A model generated the notes under the pieces. That model was given only the letters and a program-made list of their open reading frames with translations. It had not been told where the DNA came from and made no database searches. Positions 27,214-34,847 of a stretch of 34,847 nucleotides of DNA are shown in pieces. The stretch spans positions 1 to 34,847 of the forward strand of contig NZ_JAKLJH010000005.1 of the NCBI RefSeq assembly GCF_023151265.1. Reading direction: 5' to 3'. Both the position numbers and the translations under genes were made by a program. Source of the stretch: Flavobacterium sp. (GTDB lineage: Bacteria; Bacteroidota; Bacteroidia; Flavobacteriales; Flavobacteriaceae). Every line of letters begins with the position of its first letter. The stretch's first letter is position 1.

Positions 27214-29679
27214 ATGAAACAACAAATTACGCTATTCTTATTATTCTTAACAACAATTTCGTTCGCTCAAATTAAAGGAACCATAAAAGATAAAGATGGA
27301 AATGCTTTACCATTTGTAAACATATATATAGAGAACACCTATATAGGTACAACGTCAAATGAACATGGTAAATACGAATTAAACACTACACAGAAAAACA
27401 ATGTGCACTTAGTTTTTCAATATTTGGGATATAAAACTCAGAAACACATTTTAAACATCAGTAGTTTTCCTTTTGAGTTTGATGTAACTTTACAAGAAGA
27501 AGATTTTCAACTGAAAGAAGTTGTGGTTGTAAATGGAGAAAATCCTGCTAATGAAATTATTCGAAATACTATAAAAGAAAAAAAGAAAAATGCCGCTAAA
27601 ACCGATAAGTTTGAAGCCGATTTTTATTCGAGAGGAATTTTTAGAGCAAAAGATATTCCTAAGAAATTCATGGGCGTTGAAATTGGAGATTTAGAAGGCA
27701 ACTTAGATTCTACTAGAAGTGGTATTATTTATCAATCGGAAACTGTATCAAAAATTAAATTCCAAAAACCTGATGATTTAAAAGAAGAAATCATTGCTTC
27801 TAAAATTGCTGGTGACGATAACGGGTTTAGTTATAATACTGCACTAAAAACAAATTACGATTTTTACGACAACTACGTTGAGTTTAACATCAACATGGTT
27901 TCGCCTATTGCTGATAATGCTTTTAATTATTACAAATACAAATTAGAAAGCACTTTTTATAACGAAAGTAATCAGTTAATCAATAAAATTTTAGTTACGC
28001 CAAAACGAGACAAAGAGCCTGTTTTTGAAGGTTATATTTATATAGTTGAAGATACTTGGGCAATTTACGGAATTGACTTAGACATTAAAGGTTACAGAAT
28101 GCAACAGCCAATTCTTGAAACCATGAAATTAACACAAAGTTTTAGTTACAATTCGGATAATAAGATTTGGGCAAAAAATATTCAAACACTAGACTTTAAA
28201 GCCGGACTTTTCGGGATGAAATTTGATGGAAAGTTTACTTATGTATTTACTAATTACAACTTCAAAGATGCTTTCGAAAAGAAAACATTTGGTAAAGAAG
28301 TTGTCACTTTTGCAGAAAATGCGAACAAAAAAGAAGATTCGTATTGGAATGAATTCAGACCTGTTCCATTAACCGAAGAAGAAACGACAAATTACATTAA
28401 AAAAGATAGTTTACAAACTCTAAGGAAATCACAAGTATATTTGGATTCAGTTGATGCCAAAGGAAATAAATTCAAGTTATTGAAGATTATTACGGGTTAT
28501 ACTTATAAGAATTCGTTTAAAAACTGGAGTTTCAATTACCAAGGGTTAACCAATTTAACTTCTTTAAGTTTTAATACCGTTCAAGGTTGGAATTTAGACA
28601 GTGGTTTTTCTTTTAGAAAATGGAATGAAGAAACAGGGAAATATACTTCCATTTCATCTATAGTTAATTATGGTTTTGCCGAAGATAGATTACGCGTAAA
28701 AGGTAACTTTTATCACCGATTTAATAATATAAACAACGCTTACATAAGTTTAAACGGAGGAAGCGCCATAAGTCAGTTCAATCCAAATGAACCAATAAGT
28801 AATTTAGTAAATTCGGTAGCAACATTATTCTTTAAAAATAATTACATGAAATTGTATAATAAAGAATTTGCCGAAATTAATTACGGAAGAGAAGTCACCA
28901 ATGGTGTTTTTGCTTCAGGTAAATTATTGTACGAAAACCGAAGAGCGTTATTTAACAACACCGATTATACAATGATTAAAAATGATGATTTGTATTTTTC
29001 GAACGATCCATTACAACCTAATAATTATACTTCGGTTCCTTTTGAGAAACATCATATCATGAAAGCGAGTTTAGGAACACGAATTCGTTTTGGTCAAAAA
29101 TACATTTCGCGTCCTGATGGAAAGGTTAACATTCAAAACGATAATTATCCGATACTAAGTTTCTATTACGAAAAAGCTTTTGGAGCTTCGAACAGTAATT
29201 ACCACTATGATTTAATCAGTGGAACCGTTGATTACAACAAAACCCTAGGAAATAAAGGTGATTTTGGCTTACGCTTTAAAGCAGGAAAATTCTTTAATGC
29301 CGATAATATTTCGTTTGTAGATTATAAACACTTCAACGGAAATCAAACGCATATTAATTTGTTGAACAATTCATTGAACTCATTTAATTTACTTCCATAT
29401 TACAGTCATTCTACAAATGATGCGTATTTGGAAACTCATATTGAACATAATTTTAAAGGTTACATTATGAATAAGATTCCGTTACTAAATAAGTTACAAT
29501 GGAATTTAATTGGAGGATTTCATCAATTAAACATTCCAAATATGAAACCGTATCAAGAGTTTACTGTTGGATTTGATAATATTGGTTGGGGTAAATTTAG
29601 ATTCTTACGCGTTGATTATGTAAGAAGCTACCAAAACGGATTTCAAGGTGATGGCGTAATGTTTGGATTGAAATTTTAA
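27214..29679 (+). CDS. DUF5686 / carboxypeptidase-like regulatory domain outer membrane protein
   Basis: Signal peptide; IKGTIKDKDGNALPFVNIYIENTYIGTTSNEHGKYEL; large beta-barrel-like C-terminal region. Confidence 0.85.
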   Translation: MKQQITLFLLFLTTISFAQIKGTIKDKDGNALPFVNIYIENTYIGTTSNEHGKYELNTTQKNNVHLVFQYLGYKTQKHILNISSFPFEFDVTLQEEDFQLKEVVVVNGENPANEIIRNTIKEKKKNAAKTDKFEADFYSRGIFRAKDIPKKFMGVEIGDLEGNLDSTRSGIIYQSETVSKIKFQKPDDLKEEIIASKIAGDDNGFSYNTALKTNYDFYDNYVEFNINMVSPIADNAFNYYKYKLESTFYNESNQLINKILVTPKRDKEPVFEGYIYIVEDTWAIYGIDLDIKGYRMQQPILETMKLTQSFSYNSDNKIWAKNIQTLDFKAGLFGMKFDGKFTYVFTNYNFKDAFEKKTFGKEVVTFAENANKKEDSYWNEFRPVPLTEEETTNYIKKDSLQTLRKSQVYLDSVDAKGNKFKLLKIITGYTYKNSFKNWSFNYQGLTNLTSLSFNTVQGWNLDSGFSFRKWNEETGKYTSISSIVNYGFAEDRLRVKGNFYHRFNNINNAYISLNGGSAISQFNPNEPISNLVNSVATLFFKNNYMKLYNKEFAEINYGREVTNGVFASGKLLYENRRALFNNTDYTMIKNDDLYFSNDPLQPNNYTSVPFEKHHIMKASLGTRIRFGQKYISRPDGKVNIQNDNYPILSFYYEKAFGASNSNYHYDLISGTVDYNKTLGNKGDFGLRFKAGKFFNADNISFVDYKHFNGNQTHINLLNNSLNSFNLLPYYSHSTNDAYLETHIEHNFKGYIMNKIPLLNKLQWNLIGGFHQLNIPNMKPYQEFTVGFDNIGWGKFRFLRVDYVRSYQNGFQGDGVMFGLKF

Positions 29680-29688
29680 AATAACGAG

Positions 29689-29716
29689 AAGCACTTCTAA
29701 ATGGAGTGCTTTTTTA
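29689..29716. terminator. terminator
   Basis: AAGCACT-tctaaatgg-AGTGCTTTTTT. Confidence 0.75.
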
Positions 29717-30481
29717 TTTTAAAAACACATCATAACCAAAACGAAGTAACGCCAATCCAACCACAATTAAAAAGAAAACACGAATAAATCCGTTACCTTT
29801 TGAAATAGCTAATCGTGCGCCTAACCACGAACCTGTAACGTTACAAATTGCCATTGGAACAGCAATTGACCAAATAATTTTTCCTTTTAAAACGAATAAA
29901 GTTATGGAACCAATGTTTGTTGCCAAGTTGACTAATTTCGCATAGATATTCGCTTTTAAAAAATCAAAACCGAGAATTGCAATAAACGCCATAATTAGCA
30001 AACTTCCTGTTCCTGGACCAATGAATCCATCGTAGAAACCTAAAAAAATTGAAATTATAATTCCGTAAATATAGGTTTGCTTTTGAGTCAGTTTATTGAT
30101 TTGAAATTGTCCGAAATCTTTTTTGAAATAGGTATAAAGCAAGAGCAAAATCAAAACCACAAAAAGCAAGGGTTTCATGAAATCGTTTTGCATTACATTG
30201 AGTAAACTCGAACCTAAATAAGCAAATGAGAAAGAAACAATTGCCATTACAATAAATAATTTCCAATTGACTTTTGCCGATTTCAAATAATGGTATGTTG
30301 CCATACTAGTTCCACTAAAACCCGGGATTTTTAACGTTCCAATGATGGAAGCTACAGGCACATTCGGCAACAAAATTAAAGCGGCTGGAGTTTGAATTAA
30401 TCCGCCTCCACCCACAATAGCATCGATAAAACCAGCTACGAAGGAAGCGATGCAGAGAAAAATGATGATGTAGGTTTCCAT
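29714..30481 (-). CDS. TSUP family transporter (TauE/SafE-like)
   Basis: 255 aa, 8 predicted TM; GFIDAIVGGGGLIQTPAAL and GFYDGFIGPGTGSLLIMAF repeated motifs. Confidence 0.88.
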   Translation of the reverse strand: METYIIIFLCIASFVAGFIDAIVGGGGLIQTPAALILLPNVPVASIIGTLKIPGFSGTSMATYHYLKSAKVNWKLFIVMAIVSFSFAYLGSSLLNVMQNDFMKPLLFVVLILLLLYTYFKKDFGQFQINKLTQKQTYIYGIIISIFLGFYDGFIGPGTGSLLIMAFIAILGFDFLKANIYAKLVNLATNIGSITLFVLKGKIIWSIAVPMAICNVTGSWLGARLAISKGNGFIRVFFLIVVGLALLRFGYDVFLK

Positions 30482-30498
30482 TTTTTAGTAATCAGTCT

Positions 30499-30542
30499 CA
30501 GTGTTAAGTCACAGTAACACTGCTTACTGCGACTGAACACAG
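30499..30542. repeat. CAGT-rich imperfect palindrome
   Basis: CAGTGTTAAGTCACAGTAA / TTACTGCGACTGAACACAG: 19-bp arms, 3 mismatches, 6-bp loop. Confidence 0.7.
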
Positions 30543-30551
30543 AATACTAAA

Positions 30552-31862
30552 TTATACTCTCACGATATTAGCTCCAATTGCACGTAGTCTTTCATCAATA
30601 CGCTCGTAACCTCTGTCGATTTGTTCGATATTTTGAATGGTTGACGTTCCTTTTGCAGTTAAAGCAGCAATTAATAAGGAGATTCCGGCTCTAATATCTG
30701 GCGAACTCATTGTTGTAGCTTTTAATTGCGATTGGAAATTATGCCCCATAACCACCGCTCTGTGTGGATCACACAACATAATTTTTGCACCCATATCGAT
30801 TAATTTATCCACGAAGAACAAACGGCTTTCAAACATTTTTTGGTGAATCAACACATCGCCTTTAGCTTGCGTACAAACAACCAAAACGATACTTAACAAG
30901 TCAGGTGTAAATCCTGGCCATGGGGCATCAGAAACAGTTAAAATAGATCCGTCGATATCGGTTTTAATTTCATATCCATCTTTATGAGCTGGAATGTAAA
31001 TGTCTTCTCCTCTTCTTTCTAATGTAATTCCAAGTTTTCTAAATACGTTTGGAATTTGTCCTAAGTTCTCCCAACTTACATTTTTAATTGTGATTTCACT
31101 TCGTGTCATAGCCGCAAGACCAATCCAAGAACCGATTTCTACCATGTCAGGTAAAATTCTGTGTTCGCAACCGCCTAATGTCTCAACACCTTCAATCGTT
31201 AATAAGTTTGACCCAACTCCAGAGATTTTAGCTCCCATTGAGTTCAACATTTTACACAATTGTTGTAAGTAAGGTTCGCAAGCTGCGTTATAAATAGTAG
31301 TTGTTCCTTCCGCTAAAACCGCAGCCATTACAATATTAGCCGTTCCGGTTACCGAAGCTTCGTCTAACAACATATAAGAACCTTGTAATCTTCCATCGAT
31401 TTCCACTCCGTAGAAATGATCTTCTCTTTCGTATCTGAATTTTGCTCCAAGATTAATAAAACCTTCAAAGTGTGTGTCTAAACGACGACGCCCAATTTTA
31501 TCACCTCCTGGTTTTGGAATATATCCACAACCAAAACGCGCTAACAAAGGTCCAACAATCATAATAGAACCTCTTAAACTTCCACCTTCTTTTTTGAATG
31601 CTTCTGTTTTTAAGTAATTTACATTTACTTCATCGGCTTGAAACGTGTAATCTCCAGGTCCATTTTTTTGGATTTTAACACCTAAATTACCTAAAAGCGT
31701 AATCAATTTGTTAACATCAATAATATCTGGAATATTCGTTACTCTTACTTTTTCAGAAGTTAACAAAACAGGACATAACACTTGTAACGCCTCATTTTTA
31801 GCGCCTTGTGGTGTAATTTCTCCTTTTAATGCTTTTCCTCCTTCAATTTTAAATGTTCCCAT
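30552..31862 (-). CDS. murA: UDP-N-acetylglucosamine 1-carboxyvinyltransferase
   Basis: MGTFKIEGGKALKGEITPQGAKNEALQVLCPVLLTSEKVRVTNIPDIIDVNKL...IGRRRLDTHFEG...DLLSIVLVVCTQAKGDVLIHQKMFESRLFFVDKLIDMGAKI. Confidence 0.95.
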   Translation of the reverse strand: MGTFKIEGGKALKGEITPQGAKNEALQVLCPVLLTSEKVRVTNIPDIIDVNKLITLLGNLGVKIQKNGPGDYTFQADEVNVNYLKTEAFKKEGGSLRGSIMIVGPLLARFGCGYIPKPGGDKIGRRRLDTHFEGFINLGAKFRYEREDHFYGVEIDGRLQGSYMLLDEASVTGTANIVMAAVLAEGTTTIYNAACEPYLQQLCKMLNSMGAKISGVGSNLLTIEGVETLGGCEHRILPDMVEIGSWIGLAAMTRSEITIKNVSWENLGQIPNVFRKLGITLERRGEDIYIPAHKDGYEIKTDIDGSILTVSDAPWPGFTPDLLSIVLVVCTQAKGDVLIHQKMFESRLFFVDKLIDMGAKIMLCDPHRAVVMGHNFQSQLKATTMSSPDIRAGISLLIAALTAKGTSTIQNIEQIDRGYERIDERLRAIGANIVRV

Positions 31863-31870
31863 GTAACTGC

Positions 31871-32572
31871 CTATTTTTTAAATGTATTTTTATTTTGATT
31901 GTTCTTGTTCAAATGCCCTTTTGGATTGTTGTTTTTCTTAACAATTCCGGGTTTATTTGTACCAAATTGTGTTTTATTCGAAACTTTCTTGTTCACTTTC
32001 ATTAAATCGTGCGTGTTCGAAAGTTCTTCGTTTGATTTTGAAAGATTTAATTTTCCTCCTGAAAGTTCTAATAAATGCTCAAAAATCACTTCATCAGTTA
32101 CCGTGTCTTTGTTCCAACTCAGGTAACACTTTTTCATGTGATTAGCGATTACTAAAACTAAAGCGTTTTTCAATTCGCTTTCTTCCCAGCTGTTCGCTAC
32201 ATCAATCATATATTTGATATTATTTCCGTAAAAACGATATTTCGGGAAATTTTGAGGATATTTTAAACGATCTGGTTTCTGAGTTAAAATATCTTTTGAA
32301 GGAATAGGATAAGGCGAATCTACATCCAATTTAAAATCAGACATAATAAACAACTGATCCCACAATTTATGTTGAAAATCTAAAACGTCTCTCAAATGCG
32401 GATTCAAAGAACCCATCACAGAAATAATGTATTTTGCTGCTTTGTTTCGCTCTTCTCGATCTTCAATTTCAGTAGCTTGATCGATCAATTTCTGCAAATG
32501 TCTTCCGTATTCGGGAATAATCAAATGCGGACGTTCTGAATTATATTCTAAGTAACTTACTTCTTCTTGCAT
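31871..32572 (-). CDS. DUF4290 domain protein
   Basis: MQEEVSYLEYNSERPHLIIPEYGRHLQKLIDQA...; located directly upstream of murA; basic/Asn-rich C-terminal tail. Confidence 0.85.
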   Translation of the reverse strand: MQEEVSYLEYNSERPHLIIPEYGRHLQKLIDQATEIEDREERNKAAKYIISVMGSLNPHLRDVLDFQHKLWDQLFIMSDFKLDVDSPYPIPSKDILTQKPDRLKYPQNFPKYRFYGNNIKYMIDVANSWEESELKNALVLVIANHMKKCYLSWNKDTVTDEVIFEHLLELSGGKLNLSKSNEELSNTHDLMKVNKKVSNKTQFGTNKPGIVKKNNNPKGHLNKNNQNKNTFKK

Positions 32573-32578
32573 GTTTTT

Positions 32579-32887
32579 TTATAATGAAATGATGCCTTCA
32601 ATATCCGAAACTTCAATGTATTTATCTATCACACTCTGAGCGCTTGCCATAGTTACACTAATTGAAACACTGGTAAATTTACCTGTTTTAGATTGTTGCG
32701 TAGTAATTACAGCTCCCATATCATTAAAAGCAGCTTCTACTTTTGCAATACTATGCACATCAGAAGGCATAATAAATTTGTACAAATACTCTGAAGGCCA
32801 AAGCGTTGAGTTTGTTAATTCTTCTTTTAATCTTGCGTAAAAATCTTCTGTTTTCTTATCCATCATCATTTCGTATTGGAAAAGCAA
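32579..32887 (-). CDS. DUF493 family (YbeD-like) protein
   Basis: FYARLKEELTNSTLWPSEYLYKFIMPSDVHSIAKVEAAF...SKTGKFTSVSISVTMASAQSVIDKYIEVSDIEGIISL. Confidence 0.85.
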   Translation of the reverse strand: MLFQYEMMMDKKTEDFYARLKEELTNSTLWPSEYLYKFIMPSDVHSIAKVEAAFNDMGAVITTQQSKTGKFTSVSISVTMASAQSVIDKYIEVSDIEGIISL

Positions 32888-32939
32888 ATATACTTTTTTA
32901 TGTTCAGAATTGTAATGTAGTAACTTATAAATTTTTAAG

Positions 32940-32970
32940 TTGATTAGATTTTTAAAAAAACTTACTTTTG
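32940..32970 (+). promoter_or_regulatory. putative Bacteroidota promoter
   Basis: TTG at 32940-32942 and TACTTTTG at 32963-32970, spacing 20, upstream of 32989. Confidence 0.55.
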
Positions 32971-32988
32971 CGCCTTAGTATTTCCAAT

Positions 32989-33528
32989 ATGAATAAAGAA
33001 ATTGTGGTTTTAATTGGTGGACCAAGCTCTGGAAAAACCACCTTAATCGATGCATTAAAAGAAAAAGGACACACTTGTTATCCTGAGGTTTCGCGCGAAG
33101 TTATTCGTGAAGCCCAAGAACAAGGAATTGAACAATTGTTCTTAGAAAAACCACTTTTATTCAGTGAATTATTGCTAGAAGGCAGAAAAAGACAATTCAA
33201 AGAAGCTTTAAACGAAGAGGCAAATATCGTCTTTTTAGATCGAGGCATTCCAGATGTTTTGGCGTATATGCATTACATAGGCGATTCGTATCCTGCATTT
33301 TTTGATAAAGCCTGTCAAGACCACAAATATTCTGCGATTTTTGTTTTACCACCTTGGAAAGAAATCTATGTAAGTGATGCTGAGCGTTATGAAAACTACG
33401 AGCAAGCGATTTTAATTCACGAACATTTGATGGAAACTTATAAAAAATACGGCTATTCGATTACGGAAGTTCCAAAAGATACGGTTGAAAATCGTGTGGA
33501 TTTTATTATGAAACATCTTGTTAAATAA
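32989..33528 (+). CDS. AAA family ATPase (NadR/AAA_28-like)
   Basis: MNKEIVVLIGGPSSGKTTLIDALKEKGHTCYPEVSREVIREAQEQG...VFLDRGIPDVLAYMHYIG; Walker A GGPSSGKTT. Start moved to the internal ATG. Confidence 0.85.
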   Translation: MNKEIVVLIGGPSSGKTTLIDALKEKGHTCYPEVSREVIREAQEQGIEQLFLEKPLLFSELLLEGRKRQFKEALNEEANIVFLDRGIPDVLAYMHYIGDSYPAFFDKACQDHKYSAIFVLPPWKEIYVSDAERYENYEQAILIHEHLMETYKKYGYSITEVPKDTVENRVDFIMKHLVK

Positions 33529-33566
33529 TTTTTTTCGTAATTTAGTGTTTCTAAAAGCCAATTTAC

Positions 33567-34847
33567 ATGTCGGAAGCCTTACAAATTCTTCAAAAATACT
33601 GGAAACACGATAATTTTAGAACACCACAAGAAGAAATCATTCAATCGGTTTTAAGTGGAAATGATACGTTTGCACTTTTACCAACTGGAGGAGGAAAATC
33701 GGTATGTTTTCAGATTCCGGCTATTCAATTAAACGGAATTTGCTTAGTGATTTCGCCGTTGATTGCCTTGATGAAAGACCAAGTTCAGAATTTACAAAGT
33801 AAAAATATCAAAGCGATTGCTTTAACTGGTGGTGTTTCCCAAGACGACATTATTGATATTTTAGACAATTGTCAATTCGGAAATTACAAATTCTTATATC
33901 TTTCTCCTGAACGTTTACAACACGATTGGATTGTTGAACGCTTGAAACAATTACCTATCAATTTAATTGCAATCGACGAAGCGCATTGTGTGAGCCAATG
34001 GGGACATGATTTTAGACCGGCGTATTTGAAAATTTCGGCTTTAAAAGAACACTTCCCTACTACACCATTTTTAGCATTGACAGCAACTGCTAACAAAAGA
34101 GTTCAGGAAGACATTTGCACGAATTTGGCTTTGGTTAATCCAAAAATATTTACAAAGTCATTTACTAGAGAAAACTTAGCGTATCACGTGATTAAAACCG
34201 AAGATAAGTTTTTCAAAATACAGCAGATTTTAACTAAAAATCCGCAATCTTCTATTATTTATGTTCGCAATCGAAAATCGTGTATTGAAACTTCGCAACA
34301 GTTGAACCAATTGGGATTTACGTCAACAATTTATCACGGTGGATTGCCTGCAAAAGAGAAAGAAAAAAACATGCAATCTTGGTTAGAGAATAAATCGCAA
34401 GTCATGGTTGCAACGAATGCCTTCGGAATGGGAATTGACAAACCCGATGTAAAAACCGTAATCCACATCCAACTTCCAGAGAACATTGAAAATTATTATC
34501 AAGAAGCTGGAAGAGCTGGACGAAATGGCGAAAAAGCCTTTGGAATCATCGTTACCAATCCTTCGGATATCACTTATACTAAAGCACAATTTATTGATGT
34601 TTTACCCGATAAAAAATTCGTGAAAGACGTTTACATCAAACTGAACAATTTCTTCCAAATTGCCTATGGTGAAGGTTATAATGAAAGTTTTGCTTTCAAT
34701 TTGAATCAGTTTTGTGCGCATTATAATTTCCCAGTAATCAAAGCATTCAATAGTTTGCAATTTTTAGACCGTCAAGGGATTATAACTTTTCAAAGCGAAT
34801 CAACTGAAAAAATAAGCTTACAGTTTATCATTCCGAGTAAGGAAGTT
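33567..34847 (+). CDS. recQ: RecQ family ATP-dependent DNA helicase, truncated by the window end
   Basis: Read manually: MSEALQILQKYWKHDNFRTPQEEIIQSVLSGNDTFALLPTGGGKSVCFQ...LIAIDEAHCVSQWGHDFRPAY...QEAGRAGRNGEKAFG; frame open to the window end (427 codons). Confidence 0.93.
   Translation, partial: MSEALQILQKYWKHDNFRTPQEEIIQSVLSGNDTFALLPTGGGKSVCFQIPAIQLNGICLVISPLIALMKDQVQNLQSKNIKAIALTGGVSQDDIIDILDNCQFGNYKFLYLSPERLQHDWIVERLKQLPINLIAIDEAHCVSQWGHDFRPAYLKISALKEHFPTTPFLALTATANKRVQEDICTNLALVNPKIFTKSFTRENLAYHVIKTEDKFFKIQQILTKNPQSSIIYVRNRKSCIETSQQLNQLGFTSTIYHGGLPAKEKEKNMQSWLENKSQVMVATNAFGMGIDKPDVKTVIHIQLPENIENYYQEAGRAGRNGEKAFGIIVTNPSDITYTKAQFIDVLPDKKFVKDVYIKLNNFFQIAYGEGYNESFAFNLNQFCAHYNFPVIKAFNSLQFLDRQGIITFQSESTEKISLQFIIPSKEV

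Noticed and set aside
31899-32126. Plus-strand ORFs opposite the DUF4290 gene
   Set aside because: Low-complexity antisense translations of a well-supported gene.

Overview
This is an AT-rich Bacteroidota chromosome segment, most like Flavobacterium/Flavobacteriaceae. Most of it is housekeeping genes: carB (broken in this window), rpmH, mtaB, a GlmU-like nucleotidyltransferase, rpmE2 (type B L31), a GT2 glycosyltransferase, a phosphohexomutase, an MsbA-like ABC exporter, an M23 peptidase and TonB receptor, zapB-like/zapA, rny, xerD, aroQ, a DUF5686 protein, two TSUP proteins, murA, DUF4290, DUF493, an AAA ATPase and recQ (cut by the window end). Four regions stand out. (1) A GxxExxY/PDDEXK-type nuclease gene sits between aroQ and the DUF5686 gene. 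It is flanked by inverted arrays of a 'CTCTGTG' repeat, including an exact 77-bp tandem repeat, and a related solo copy lies about 3 kb away beside xerD; this may be a small repeat-associated mobile element. (2) A 6S-like RNA lies between zapA and rny, closed by a perfect 11-bp terminal stem. (3) carB is frameshifted at a junction that looks like a deletion between two short direct repeats. (4) The 3.29-3.65 kb intergenic region is dense in inverted repeats. Several intergenic repeat families also occur. Names come from reading the translations and from general knowledge; no database searches were run.
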